Source of the DNA: Lachnospiraceae bacterium
GTDB taxonomy: Bacteria; Bacillota; Clostridia; Lachnospirales; Lachnospiraceae
Length of the DNA: 64,000 bases
Assembly (NCBI GenBank): GCA_017938315.1
Contig: JAGBBV010000031.1
Span: 61,226-125,225, forward strand
Reading direction: 5' to 3'
Position numbers and translations under genes: made by a program. Below the pieces are notes generated by a model. The model searched no databases. It was not told where the DNA came from and worked only from the letters and a program-made list of their open reading frames with translations. Each line of letters starts with the position of its first letter. Position 1 is the first letter of the stretch. This document shows positions 26,837 through 35,923 of this stretch, piece after piece.

Positions 26837-27450
26837 TGTTTGCTTATGAAAAAAGACTTCAATTTCCCGTAAAAATTAAAAACACCAATCCTGATACTGC
26901 CAGACTTATTATGAGTCAGTACGGCGGACCTGACGGTGAACTTTCTGCCAGTATGCGTTATTTATCCCAGCGTTATACCATGCCTGTAAAAAAAGTGGGC
27001 GGACTTTTAACTGATATCGGTACTGAAGAATTAAACCATATGGAAATCATATGTGCCATGGTATACCAGTTGACCCGTGATTTATCAGAAGCGGATGTGA
27101 AAAAAGCCGGATTTGACGCTTATTATATTGACCACACCAAAGGTATCTGGCCTCAGGCTGCTGCCGGCATTCCCTTTACTTCCCTGGAATTTCAGTCTAA
27201 AGGCGATGCCATTACGGACTTATTTGAAAACCTTGCTGCCGAACAAAAAGCCAGAACCGTATATGACAACCTGCTTCGTGTAATCGATGATCCTGATGTC
27301 ATTGCACCCTTGAAGTTTTTGCGTGCAAGAGAAATTGTACACTTCCAGCGTTTCGGTGAAGCCCTGGAAATGACAAAAGAAACCTTGGACCACAAGAACT
27401 TCTACTGCTGTAATCCTGAATTTGACAAAAAGAAAACAAGTCTTCTTTAA
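26836..27450 (+). CDS. cotJC: Spore-coat manganese catalase CotJC
   Basis: This protein has about 204 residues of the manganese catalase family. The ferritin-like four-helix bundle carries metal ligands in EELNHMEI, and in the EQKART and EIVHFQRF segments. CotJC degrades peroxide or acts as a coat structural protein in spores. The ATG overlaps the cotJA-cotJB stop (TAATG) and follows GGAAGGAG. It shows that the organism belongs to a spore-forming lineage. The sporulation promoter was not identifiable by eye in the 118 bases before the operon. Confidence 0.95.
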   Translation: MFAYEKRLQFPVKIKNTNPDTARLIMSQYGGPDGELSASMRYLSQRYTMPVKKVGGLLTDIGTEELNHMEIICAMVYQLTRDLSEADVKKAGFDAYYIDHTKGIWPQAAAGIPFTSLEFQSKGDAITDLFENLAAEQKARTVYDNLLRVIDDPDVIAPLKFLRAREIVHFQRFGEALEMTKETLDHKNFYCCNPEFDKKKTSLL

Positions 27451-27460
27451 TTTTTATGAA

Positions 27461-27497
27461 CGGACTGTCGATATTTTCCTCGGCAGTCCGCTTTATT
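27461..27497 (+). terminator. cotJ operon terminator
   Basis: CGGACTGTCG and CGGCAGTCCG arms (one mismatch) are followed by CTTTATTT. Confidence 0.85.
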
Positions 27498-27525
27498 TGA
27501 CAGGTTAATTTTGTCATTCTATACT
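27497..27525 (+). promoter_or_regulatory. Promoter of alpha/beta hydrolase
   Basis: TTGACA, 17 bases, TATACT is close to consensus sigma-A. It ends 45 bases before the ATG. Confidence 0.85.
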
Positions 27526-27570
27526 AGTATCATCGTTTTTGGGCAATGCTATGTATGAGGTGATTGATAT

Positions 27571-28500
27571 ATGTTTTTACTGATTCTTTTTACATTATTA
27601 TTTTTCATTTTATTGGTTTCCTATATTTCATACAGGCTTGCTTTTTATGCACCGAAGCGGTTGCCGGAAGGTGAAGTTTCCATGCCCGTAGGCGAACAAT
27701 ATGAAGCACACCGTCCCGGCATTTCAAAATTTGTTGATGAAATGCTCTCACGCCCTTTTGAGGCAGTTACCATTTCATCACACGACGGCAAAAAACTTTA
27801 TGCCAGATATTATCACGTGGCAGATGGCGCCCCCTTACAGATTTTCTTCCACGGCTATAAAAGCAGTGCTGAACTTGATTGCTGTGGCGGTAGCAAGTTG
27901 GCAAACAGACTTGGCCAGAATACCCTCGTGGTGGATCAGCGTTCCCACGGTAAAAGTGAAGGGTCTTCCATTACCTTCGGCGTCAAGGAGCGAAAAGATT
28001 GTTTATGCTGGATTCACTATGCCCGCATGCGATTCGGCGATGATGTGAAAATTATTCTTTCCGGTCTTTCCATGGGTGCCGCTACCGTTCTGATGGCAAC
28101 AGACCTAGAACTCCCCGAAAACGTAATCGGAGTGATTGCCGATTGCCCTTACTCTTCTCCGAAAGCGATTATCCAAAAGGTTTGCCGCGATATGCATTTG
28201 CCTGCAAAGCTTATGTATCCCTTTGTGAGATTAGGTGCCCGCATTTTTGCCGGTTTTGACTTAGAGGAAAGCAGTGCTCTTTCCGCTGTGGCAAAAGCAG
28301 GGATTCCGATTTTACTGATTCACGGGGAAGATGACCGGTTTGTTCCTTGTGATATGAGTCGGGATATCCACAAATCATGTGGTTCCAGAATTGTCTTTGA
28401 GACGGTTCCCGGTGCAGGGCACGGACTAAGCTATATGGTAGCACCACAGCGGTATGAAGAAGTGACTACGGAATTTGTAAAAAGTATTTTGGAAGGATAA
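27571..28500 (+). CDS. Membrane-anchored alpha/beta hydrolase
   Basis: This 309-residue protein has an N-terminal hydrophobic helix (residues 1-24) that should anchor it, then an alpha/beta hydrolase fold. FFHGYKSS forms the oxyanion loop, GLSMGA the nucleophile elbow, GEDDRF holds the acid and GAGHG the catalytic His. It resembles the YqkD/BEM46-like serine hydrolases of Firmicutes. It is monocistronic, with a strong promoter and a bidirectional terminator. The substrate is unknown, probably an ester or lipid. Confidence 0.93.
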   Translation: MFLLILFTLLFFILLVSYISYRLAFYAPKRLPEGEVSMPVGEQYEAHRPGISKFVDEMLSRPFEAVTISSHDGKKLYARYYHVADGAPLQIFFHGYKSSAELDCCGGSKLANRLGQNTLVVDQRSHGKSEGSSITFGVKERKDCLCWIHYARMRFGDDVKIILSGLSMGAATVLMATDLELPENVIGVIADCPYSSPKAIIQKVCRDMHLPAKLMYPFVRLGARIFAGFDLEESSALSAVAKAGIPILLIHGEDDRFVPCDMSRDIHKSCGSRIVFETVPGAGHGLSYMVAPQRYEEVTTEFVKSILEG

Positions 28501-28512
28501 TTTATATTGCAG

Positions 28513-28549
28513 AAAAATCCGCAATTTCACAAAGGAAATCGCGGATTTT
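28513..28549. terminator. Bidirectional terminator
   Basis: AAATCCGC and GCGGATTT arms extended by ATTTC/GAAAT, with T-runs on both strands, separate the converging hydrolase and aminotransferase genes. Confidence 0.9.
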
Positions 28550-28550
28550 T

Positions 28551-29732
28551 TTATGATTGTAACAGTTCCTGTAACTTAGCAAGACGCCTTAATGCCTCAT
28601 CTATGGTTTCTTTTTCTCTTGCAAAATGGAAACGAATAAGATGATTCACATCTTCTTTGAAAAAGCTGGAGCCCGGCACTGCCGCCACTCCAATATTCTT
28701 TATCATCCATTCACAAAATTCTAAGTCGGTCCAACCTTCAAACTGTGGCAAATCTAAGAAATCCTGAATATCTACCATGACAAAATAAGTACCTTGGGGT
28801 ACGTTGTGCTTTAACCCAATCTCATCCAACCCTTTTATAAAATAATCTCTCTTCTCCGTATAAGTAGCAAGCAATCCATCATAATAGTCCTGTGAAAATT
28901 GTAATCCCACGGTAGCCGCTTCCTGAAGCGGTGCTGCTGCCCCCACGGTCAAAAAATCATGCACTTTCTTGGCATGTTCGATTACGGCTTCCGGTCCGAT
29001 TACATATCCCAATCGCCATCCGGTGATGGAATAAGTCTTCGATAAAGAATTACAGGTAATGGTATGCTCATACATTCCCGGCAAAGATGCCATGCAGGTA
29101 TGTTCATAAGGTGCATATACAATATGCTCATACACTTCATCAGTTACCACAAAGGCATCATATTTTATTGCAAGGTCCCCAATCGCCATCAGTTCTTCTC
29201 TTGAAAATACTTTTCCACAGGGATTGGAAGGATTACAAACAATAATTGCCTTAGCACCCTGCAAAAATCCCTCTTCTATTAAGGCAAGGTCAAAATCATA
29301 CTCAGGCGGAACAAGGGGAATATAAATCGGCTCTGCTCCGGAGAGAATGGCATCTGCCCCATAATTTTCATAAAAAGGAGAAAATACCATCACCTTGTCT
29401 CCCGGGTTACAAATGGTCATCATGGCACACATCATGGCTTCCGTTCCGCCACAGGTAACCACGATTTCCGTATCCGGATTTATTTCTCTGCCAACAGCTT
29501 TACTCTGCTTCTTCGCAAGGGCATCACGGAAATTCTTGGCACCGAAGGTAATGGAATACTGATGGGGTCCTTCTTTAGCCGCTTTCGCAAGTGCTTCTGT
29601 GATTTCCATCGGCGGGTCAAAGTCCGGAAATCCCTGGGATAAATTGATGGCTCCGTGGGCGTTGCTGATTCGCGTCATACGACGGATAACGGAGTCTGTG
29701 AAAGTGTATACTCTGTCGCTTAAGGTTGGCAT
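28551..29732 (-). CDS. PLP-dependent class I/II aminotransferase
   Basis: This 393-residue fold-type I aminotransferase has NLSQGFPDFDPP near the N-terminus, ITFGAKNFRDAL (AspB-like Y/G loop), NPSNPCGKV, DEVYEH and the PLP-lysine motif SLSKTYSITGWRLGY, with the C-terminal Arg in RFHFARE. It groups with the aspartate/methionine/kynurenine aminotransferase-like proteins of Clostridia. It transfers amino groups between an amino acid and a 2-oxo acid. It is monocistronic with no biosynthetic neighbour, so the exact substrate cannot be assigned. Confidence 0.95.
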   Translation of the reverse strand: MPTLSDRVYTFTDSVIRRMTRISNAHGAINLSQGFPDFDPPMEITEALAKAAKEGPHQYSITFGAKNFRDALAKKQSKAVGREINPDTEIVVTCGGTEAMMCAMMTICNPGDKVMVFSPFYENYGADAILSGAEPIYIPLVPPEYDFDLALIEEGFLQGAKAIIVCNPSNPCGKVFSREELMAIGDLAIKYDAFVVTDEVYEHIVYAPYEHTCMASLPGMYEHTITCNSLSKTYSITGWRLGYVIGPEAVIEHAKKVHDFLTVGAAAPLQEAATVGLQFSQDYYDGLLATYTEKRDYFIKGLDEIGLKHNVPQGTYFVMVDIQDFLDLPQFEGWTDLEFCEWMIKNIGVAAVPGSSFFKEDVNHLIRFHFAREKETIDEALRRLAKLQELLQS

Positions 29733-29783
29733 GGTGGATCCTCTTTTCTTCTATTTGTTTTAATCAATGTTAATCTTATCTAG

Positions 29784-30683
29784 TTAATTATAGAACGAAT
29801 TCACCGTTTCTTCAAACACTTCCACTATCTTCTTATTTATTTCCTCTGCCTTCTCATGATTCAGTCCGTGTCCGGCGTTTTCATAGAAGGTAACATTCAT
29901 CCGGTATTTCCGTAAAGCCTCCTCGCCGCCAAGTTTTTCAAAAGGGTCTTCACGTCCGACCAGATATACGATTTTATCCCGGATACGGTCTATCTCTTCA
30001 TCCGTAAAGTAACGCACCTTATGATAACCCATGGCCATATTATTAAAGCCACGCAGTAAATAGGTATAATGCTCCATGATATCTTCGTTGTCCAAAAACA
30101 CCGCACTGTTTTCCCCACATAATTTAGTAATTAGTTTTTTCACATTCTTTTTACTTGGAAAAAGTGCCTCCGGCAAAAATATTTTCAGCATGACCGGCAT
30201 GCCCTCTTTCTTTTTTCTGCCAGGTACTGCACCGGAAATACTGATTCCCTTAATGACACGCTCCGGTCTATCCAAGGTATATGCCTGCACTAAATATCCT
30301 CCATGGGATACTCCGGCAAAATAGGCTTTCGGCAATTCTAATTCATCCAATATTTGATCTATCCAGCAAATATCATCAAAATCTTTATTATATAATTCTC
30401 CCGGAACACTTTTTCCCGGTCCACCAAGGGTATCTATGGCGTAAATGCGGTAATACTTACTTAAATATTTTGCATTATAAATCCACATAAGAGCAGAATC
30501 ATCACCTACACCATGAAATAACACAAGAGGCGGATTTGCTTTATTTCCACAAACAATTATATGTGTTCTCCCGTATGTTGTATCAATATCTGTTTCTTCC
30601 ATCTCCACATCCCATAAAGTCAAAAGCTTATCATAGGTCCTCATGATTTCATGTTGGGACTTTTTATTTCTGTATACTTTCAT
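29784..30683 (-). CDS. Alpha/beta hydrolase
   Basis: This 299-residue soluble alpha/beta hydrolase has FHGVGDDS as the oxyanion loop, GVSHGGYL as the nucleophile elbow, GREDPF as the acid and NAGHGLN as the catalytic His. A helical cap lies between about 165 and 230. It is the last gene of the TetR/rhomboid/hydrolase operon, 22 bases after the rhomboid gene. The family covers esterases, lipases and haloperoxidase-like enzymes. TetR control suggests response to a small hydrophobic molecule, which is inference. Confidence 0.93.
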   Translation of the reverse strand: MKVYRNKKSQHEIMRTYDKLLTLWDVEMEETDIDTTYGRTHIIVCGNKANPPLVLFHGVGDDSALMWIYNAKYLSKYYRIYAIDTLGGPGKSVPGELYNKDFDDICWIDQILDELELPKAYFAGVSHGGYLVQAYTLDRPERVIKGISISGAVPGRKKKEGMPVMLKIFLPEALFPSKKNVKKLITKLCGENSAVFLDNEDIMEHYTYLLRGFNNMAMGYHKVRYFTDEEIDRIRDKIVYLVGREDPFEKLGGEEALRKYRMNVTFYENAGHGLNHEKAEEINKKIVEVFEETVNSFYN

Positions 30684-30705
30684 CTTTTCAATCCTTTTCT
30701 TTTAT

Positions 30706-31326
30706 TCATATCTTTACTTTTATTTCTCTTGCAGTTACTATCACTGTGACTATGCCTACCACAATTCCGGAGATATGCCCCACAAAGGATGTTAGGGCAT
30801 TTACGGGATTCATCATCAGTAGCATCTGCAGCATTCCCCAAAACTGAAAAGCAAAATAGTAAAAAAGAGGTTGTTTCAAGTAAGGCGTTTCTCTCTTTTT
30901 CAGCACAAGAAAAATACAGTAAAAGGCAACAGTTGCAAATGCATAGGTTATGGTAGATATTCCGCTTATCTTGGTAGGATTGTTAAGGCTTGCCAGTTGC
31001 AATGACACCGCCGTCACCACCAATTCCGTCAAGAAAAGCACAAATATCTTCTTACTTCCCAGCACTTTCTCAACAATGATTCCAAACGGCACAAGCCCCA
31101 TAAAATTCATAATCATATGTACCCACATAACCCACTTGGGTTCAACATTATGGATAAAGCAACCACTGAAATACTGCCAGAAATATTGCGGTCTTGTTTC
31201 AATACAAAGGTAATCAAACAGTGCCGGCTCTAACCAGACAATACATGACAGCACAAAACTGATTAATGTAAGAGTAACTGTCACAACCGGAAATCCTTTT
31301 ATTTTATACAAATCACTTAACTTCAT
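30706..31326 (-). CDS. Rhomboid-family membrane protein
   Basis: This 206-residue protein has six membrane helices. HMIMNFMG matches the TM2 His/Asn region of rhomboid proteases, GISTITYA occupies the place of the GxSG active-site motif, and GHISGIVVG carries the TM6 His. The usual Gly after the Ser is Thr, so proteolytic activity is likely but not certain. It follows the TetR gene by 4 bases (AAAGAGG site) and precedes the hydrolase. Substrates of such small rhomboids are single-pass proteins with helix-breaking residues. Confidence 0.85.
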   Translation of the reverse strand: MKLSDLYKIKGFPVVTVTLTLISFVLSCIVWLEPALFDYLCIETRPQYFWQYFSGCFIHNVEPKWVMWVHMIMNFMGLVPFGIIVEKVLGSKKIFVLFLTELVVTAVSLQLASLNNPTKISGISTITYAFATVAFYCIFLVLKKRETPYLKQPLFYYFAFQFWGMLQMLLMMNPVNALTSFVGHISGIVVGIVTVIVTAREIKVKI

Positions 31327-31330
31327 TTAT

Positions 31331-31921
31331 TCATACCTCTTTTTCATCCTTTTGGAAAACCCGTAAATAAAAACGATTTAATTGCCTTTGCAGCATCTCT
31401 ATATCTCCCGAAAAATATGCCAGCATAATTGCAGCCTGATACTCTGCTGCCAAATCTTCCGCAGATTCCTCCCCGATTTCACCACGTTTCTTTAACGCCA
31501 TAAAAATATTTGCCTCATGTGCAAGAGGTGCAACAATTACCAAATCGTGCCAAGCTCTGTCCGCCTCTTTATTATGCAGACGCTCGCACTCTAACACTTT
31601 CAGTAAAGGTGCAATCTGTGGATTTTGGAGGTATCCTGTAAGAAAAAATACACCTGCCTGTACAAAGGCTTCCTGCTCTACTGTCTCAGTCTTTGAAAAT
31701 GCATTTATAAAAACTGTTTGCAAACTATCTTTCATATCATTTGCCCTCTGAATAAGGGCATCAAAAATCTCCTGTTTGCTGCTAAAGTGATGATAAATGG
31801 AGCTGACACGGATTCCTACAGCTGATGCCAAATCACGCATGGAAAGTGCGGCATAACCTTTTTCTGCAAACAGTGTCAGTGCTTCCTGTAAGATAAGTTC
31901 CCGGGTATTTTTTTCTTCCAT
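31331..31921 (-). CDS. TetR-family transcriptional regulator
   Basis: This protein has about 196 residues. The TetR helix-turn-helix lies at about 10-50 (LSMRDLASAVGIRVSSIYHHF), with a helical ligand domain after it. I start at ATG 31921, preceded by AGGAGGATATCA; the 27-codon upstream extension crosses the promoter. It heads the rhomboid/hydrolase operon. A short AACGAGCGTT dyad sits at the expected start site (31971-31983), an ideal place for self-repression. Confidence 0.92.
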   Translation of the reverse strand: MEEKNTRELILQEALTLFAEKGYAALSMRDLASAVGIRVSSIYHHFSSKQEIFDALIQRANDMKDSLQTVFINAFSKTETVEQEAFVQAGVFFLTGYLQNPQIAPLLKVLECERLHNKEADRAWHDLVIVAPLAHEANIFMALKKRGEIGEESAEDLAAEYQAAIMLAYFSGDIEMLQRQLNRFYLRVFQKDEKEV

Positions 31922-31970
31922 TGATATCCTCCTATGGTTTTCTTTAGCTTGTATTATTTTACTTTTCGTC

Positions 31971-32018
31971 CGAACGCTCGTTAGGCTATATATTACACCC
32001 ATTTTTCTGCAATGTCAA
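31971..32018 (-). promoter_or_regulatory. Promoter and operator of TetR/rhomboid/hydrolase operon
   Basis: On the minus strand TTGACA (32018-32013), 17 bases, TAATAT (31995-31990). The palindrome AACGAGCGTT lies directly downstream at the start site, within 31971-31983. Confidence 0.8.
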
Positions 32019-32036
32019 CATGCTTTCCTATAGCGA

Positions 32037-32064
32037 AACCCCGATTCACGTTTATGAATCGGGG
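32037..32064 (-). terminator. Terminator after DUF3021-like gene
   Basis: CCCCGATTCA and TGAATCGGGG form a perfect 10-base-pair stem. T-rich sequence follows on both strands (TTTCG on minus, CCTTTTATT on plus). Confidence 0.8.
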
Positions 32065-32069
32065 TCCTT

Positions 32070-32462
32070 TTATTCTTTATTCTTTTCTTCTATTAAAACA
32101 TTAATAGCCTTTACTTCATCTCTAAGGCTAAGAGTATCTAAGCACATGCATACTCCGAAAATACCAACCGTCATAAGTGCCAGCACCACTACCGGCAAAT
32201 TTGCATACCAATCAAAAATCCATCCGGTAAATAGAACAGTTGCTATGACGTATAAAAGCTTTAATCCCGTTTCCAGTATAGGATAACGGTATTCAAAATG
32301 ATTCATAATATAAATTCCGATATAAATTGCAAGATTTAATAGCAGGGCCTGAAAAACAGTGCTGATAAAAATTGCCGTTCCGCCGTAGCATAATGCGATA
32401 CCTGCAAGCACTACCAAGGTAATGCCGGTTGTTGCCATAATATTTAACATCATTTTCCTCAT
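32070..32462 (-). CDS. DUF3021-like four-helix membrane protein
   Basis: This protein has about 130 residues with four membrane segments and a short charged tail. It resembles DUF3021, membrane proteins that almost always accompany a LytTR regulator and restrain it. I start at ATG 32462, which overlaps the LytTR stop (ATGA) after AAAGGGG; the upstream extension lies inside LytTR. The pairing and overlap are the main support. It probably anchors or inhibits the regulator. Confidence 0.85.
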   Translation of the reverse strand: MRKMMLNIMATTGITLVVLAGIALCYGGTAIFISTVFQALLLNLAIYIGIYIMNHFEYRYPILETGLKLLYVIATVLFTGWIFDWYANLPVVVLALMTVGIFGVCMCLDTLSLRDEVKAINVLIEEKNKE

Positions 32463-32908
32463 CTGCGGCCCCTTTCTTGTAATGCTTCCTTGATATCCTT
32501 TAAATACTTTCTGGTCACACATACACTCTCACCATTTAAAAGCACCGCCTCTAATTTACTGTTTACAAGCCTCTTCACGCCTTTCAGCACTCCAATATTC
32601 AGTATGGTAGATTTACTGACCCTGACAAAGCCTGCCTCTTTAAGCATCTCTTCCAGCTCATAAATCCTGAAATTGCTTTGATAAACATCTCTCTCACAAT
32701 AAACAAAGGTTTTCTTATCTACACTTTCGGCATAATAAATATCGCACAAAGAAACGGCATACTCTTCATTTTCTTTTCGGCAAAGAATTGTTTCATCCAC
32801 GGAGCGCACAAAATCTGCTATCCGCTTAATGCTTACTGACATCTCGCGATATGCAATTGTCACTTCAGGCTCCATAACATCCTGCCGCTCATTCATTACC
32901 AAACGCAT
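32459..32908 (-). CDS. LytTR-domain transcriptional regulator
   Basis: This protein has about 149 residues. The C-terminal LytTR DNA-binding domain covers about 50-145 (IYYAESVDKKTFVYC, FVRVSKSTILNIGVLKGV, VTRKYLKDIKEAL). The N-terminal 50 residues are not a receiver, so this is the stand-alone LytTR type that pairs with a membrane partner. I start at ATG 32908 after GAGGAG. An extended -10 element (TGATATGAT) lies upstream at about 32946-32954. Targets probably include its own operon. Confidence 0.9.
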   Translation of the reverse strand: MRLVMNERQDVMEPEVTIAYREMSVSIKRIADFVRSVDETILCRKENEEYAVSLCDIYYAESVDKKTFVYCERDVYQSNFRIYELEEMLKEAGFVRVSKSTILNIGVLKGVKRLVNSKLEAVLLNGESVCVTRKYLKDIKEALQERGRR

Positions 32909-32977
32909 ACTTTTCTCCTCTTTTGTGTACATCATCCATCCATATCATATCACAAAATCAGAGTGCATGTATAATGC

Positions 32978-33820
32978 TTATTTTTTCTTATAGCATGTTT
33001 TAAAATAATAAATAAAAACTGCCAAACAGGATACTGTCTGTGCAATTCCAATGCGCACCGCCATAAACTCATCTGCTCCTGTATCGGAAACCACATGGAG
33101 AATATTCACAATGGTATTATTCACAAAATGGTCGCCCAGTGCCATAAAAAGATTTCCTGTAATTTTCGTAAGCAGTGCAAACTTGTATCCTACAAGTGCG
33201 GATGTTACCACCAACATAATTACATTTGCTATCATCCCGCCCATACTCATGGTGCCATCATAGTAGTTACGGATTGGCCCTATCATATGCCATACGCCAA
33301 AAAACAGTGCGGAAATAAACGCCGATATCAGAAAGGTGTATTTCTTTTCCAATATCTTTATAAATAAGCCCCTAAAAATGCAATCCTCCATAATTACATT
33401 CACAATATTTCCTATGATACAAATGAGAAAGAAGACCATTTCCGTACGATATCCGATATTTTGGTCTACTGCATAGGCACTTACATACAACTGTAGGGAA
33501 TCAAAATCCCCCCTCGATACTACCATCAAGATTTCTACTGTATAGGCAATCAAAAATACGGCAAGCCCAAATGCCAGTCCTTTGGTCAGATTCTTCAGAC
33601 TGTTTTCCCTTGAAAATCCGATGTCGGCAAAGGTAAATTGTAACTGTTTTACAGCAATTACCAAAACAACAATTCCTATCAGCTTATGTATAATTGCTTC
33701 CCCAACCCATGTCTGGTCTGTACGCCAGATAAAATATTCTATTAAGCGAAATGCAAAGCACACAATATAAATAAAAGAAATCGTAGTAAAAATCCTTTGT
33801 TTTTGCTGCATCTTGTTCAT
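32978..33820 (-). CDS. CPBP-family membrane protease
   Basis: This protein has about 280 residues and roughly eight membrane segments. MEDCIFRG stands in place of the EExxxR motif (second Glu changed to Asp), FFGVWH is the FxxxH motif, and a later GDHFVNN supplies the HxxxN/D residues. These are the metal-binding glutamate and histidines of the CAAX-protease/bacteriocin-processing family. I start at ATG 33820 after AGAGAGGAAAG. Such proteins in Clostridia often sit near regulators and peptide loci, but no peptide gene is visible here. Confidence 0.88.
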   Translation of the reverse strand: MNKMQQKQRIFTTISFIYIVCFAFRLIEYFIWRTDQTWVGEAIIHKLIGIVVLVIAVKQLQFTFADIGFSRENSLKNLTKGLAFGLAVFLIAYTVEILMVVSRGDFDSLQLYVSAYAVDQNIGYRTEMVFFLICIIGNIVNVIMEDCIFRGLFIKILEKKYTFLISAFISALFFGVWHMIGPIRNYYDGTMSMGGMIANVIMLVVTSALVGYKFALLTKITGNLFMALGDHFVNNTIVNILHVVSDTGADEFMAVRIGIAQTVSCLAVFIYYFKTCYKKK

Positions 33821-33860
33821 ATTCTTTCCTCTCTTTATCTGTAAAATAATCCTCTCCTGC

Positions 33861-33889
33861 ACAATATCACAAGACATTTACAATTACAA
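33861..33889 (-). promoter_or_regulatory. Promoter of CPBP gene
   Basis: On the minus strand TTGTAA, 17 bases, TATTGT lies about 40 bases from the start codon. Confidence 0.6.
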
Positions 33890-33951
33890 TTAGAGGACTA
33901 CCAAGATGCATATTAAGGTGACTGTGTTGCAGTTACCAACGCAACTTTTTC

Positions 33952-35766
33952 TCACTTCATATGCTTTCTGAATACTTCCCGTAACTCTAACGGAATGTAT
34001 CTGCCTTCATTGACTTCCTCGTAGGTAGCTACCGGCCTGCGGAACATATCATCAAGTACTACATAAGAAAAATCTCCACCATCATAATTCCACATACTCC
34101 ATGAAAAACCATACTCGTCACATACTGTTAAAATATCATCAAAGTATTCTGCCGTACATCTTACATCATTGGTACTCATAACACCAAACTCCTGTAACAT
34201 CACTTGTACCCCTGTCCGCTCTGAGAACTCATGATATACTTCTAATGTATCCCTTATCATTTGATAACCTTGTTCGTATTCTGTCAAATCTTCCTTTAAG
34301 GTAACGCGACCGTACTCATCAATCACAGCATTGGTGGGCGGGAGATCGACACCTTCAATCCACTGTGCCGCCAAGATTGCTCTATAGTTTGGTGTTTCCA
34401 CAATCAAATTATTCAATTCCAACCATTGTAAATCCGGATTTTCATGATTATAGAAAAATTCAACTTTCTCAGCATCTTTTTCCAAAGAATATACCAATCT
34501 CATTTCCTCTCCACCGGCTTCATAACAATTGAACATAGCTGTACCATATTCATCCACAATAACATCAAGTCCGGCACTTTCCACTAAATCCTTTGTAATT
34601 TCCTGCGCATACACAGTTTCACCATCTGCTTTAATAGTGAGCTTTCCTCCAAGATTCCCCATGCCCAAGCACATGCAAAATGTTGTTTTTGCCGGGAAAT
34701 TCCCATTTATAGTATACGAATTCTCCGGATAAAGGCCGCAACTGATTGCCGGTAGCGGATATGACATCAGTATCGGGTCATTTCTGTTTGTCCCTGAAAA
34801 CAAGTCAAAATTTGCATGTGTAAAAGAAGTAGGTTCATAAAAGTGAAATGTCTGCACAACAGGCTCACCCGCAAGTCCTTCCACCGGCACATGTGCATAA
34901 TCTAACATATCAGCAAAAATCAGCCTTTCCGGTGAATGCCCATGCACCACCTCAATACCTCTTTTTATAAAGCGAACATATTGTTCTTCTTCTAAAAACC
35001 GTGGTGGCTCATTATACAAATTAAAGGACAATGCATTTGTTGAAATATCTGCATAACGTGCAGAAATCATATCCCAAAAATCAAAGAATATCTGCTCTTC
35101 TTTACTACCTTCCGTAAATAAAAGTTCTCTGCTGGTTTCCTCATCTCCGCCAATCATATAGCCTCCCGGTGTATTGTGTACATCAAGGCATACATGAATA
35201 TTCCGCTCAACACACCATGAAATCATATCGTCCAAATTTTTCAGTTCATTTAAGTTTGCATTATCGCTATTTCCGCCAAAAAATGTTCCTGCACTACCGG
35301 TTCCGTCCTCATCAAAAAAAATTCTGGTATCCAGCGGCACACGAATAAAGTTAAATCCTTCATTCGCAATTTCATCAAATGTAACCTCTGTAAAATAAGG
35401 TAATACTCCTTCGCAAGTCCATCCAAATTCATATTTCGAATTAGGGCTTGTTCCATACCAATCAGGAAGATCTTGATATGATACTTCTTCCATCTGTTCT
35501 GCCATTTTTTTAATATCTGCAGAAATTGTATTTGTCACAACACGCCCATCAGTACGGGAGACAAAGACTTCCTCTACTGCCGGAGTTACACTTTCCGTTT
35601 GAACCGCCGTCTCTTCCGAGGTCGAGATTTCTGCTTCAGTTTCCTGCTCTGCTTCAGAAACGGGTTCGGCAACTGCTGTCTCTTCACCTGAAACTTGATT
35701 ACAGCCAACCACACTCAGCATAAAAATACTGCATATCATCAAAATGGAAATCAGTCTTTTTTTCAT
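33952..35766 (-). CDS. Secreted GH5-type glycosidase lipoprotein
   Basis: This 604-residue protein has a lipobox ending at Cys 22 (SVVGC) and an acidic Glu/Ser/Thr linker to about residue 70. A TIM barrel then carries FNLYNEPP (acid/base Glu 253) and VMLQEFGV (nucleophile Glu 526), the GH5 cellulase/mannanase pattern. A beta-rich insert at about 325-460 splits the barrel before the last strands and may bind carbohydrate. It should be anchored on the outer face of the membrane and cut beta-1,4-glucans or mannans. It has its own extended -10 promoter (TGTTATAAT) and is flanked by an XRE-TPR regulator. Confidence 0.9.
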   Translation of the reverse strand: MKKRLISILMICSIFMLSVVGCNQVSGEETAVAEPVSEAEQETEAEISTSEETAVQTESVTPAVEEVFVSRTDGRVVTNTISADIKKMAEQMEEVSYQDLPDWYGTSPNSKYEFGWTCEGVLPYFTEVTFDEIANEGFNFIRVPLDTRIFFDEDGTGSAGTFFGGNSDNANLNELKNLDDMISWCVERNIHVCLDVHNTPGGYMIGGDEETSRELLFTEGSKEEQIFFDFWDMISARYADISTNALSFNLYNEPPRFLEEEQYVRFIKRGIEVVHGHSPERLIFADMLDYAHVPVEGLAGEPVVQTFHFYEPTSFTHANFDLFSGTNRNDPILMSYPLPAISCGLYPENSYTINGNFPAKTTFCMCLGMGNLGGKLTIKADGETVYAQEITKDLVESAGLDVIVDEYGTAMFNCYEAGGEEMRLVYSLEKDAEKVEFFYNHENPDLQWLELNNLIVETPNYRAILAAQWIEGVDLPPTNAVIDEYGRVTLKEDLTEYEQGYQMIRDTLEVYHEFSERTGVQVMLQEFGVMSTNDVRCTAEYFDDILTVCDEYGFSWSMWNYDGGDFSYVVLDDMFRRPVATYEEVNEGRYIPLELREVFRKHMK

Positions 35767-35858
35767 ATCTGTACCTCCAAAAGTTTTGGTATTTTACTCT
35801 CTATTTTTAATTATAACATAATTATGTTTTCTTGAATATTTGAGGGATTAAAAACGGT

Positions 35859-35904
35859 AAAAAAATGGAAAGGTACCGACAGATACCTCCATCGTGACCT
35901 TTCC
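35859..35904 (-). terminator. Terminator of XRE-TPR gene
   Basis: GGAAAGGT and ACCTTTCC arms are followed on the minus strand by ATTTTTTT. It lies 20 bases past the regulator stop. Confidence 0.85.
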
Positions 35905-35923
35905 GCATTTATTGATTATTATA

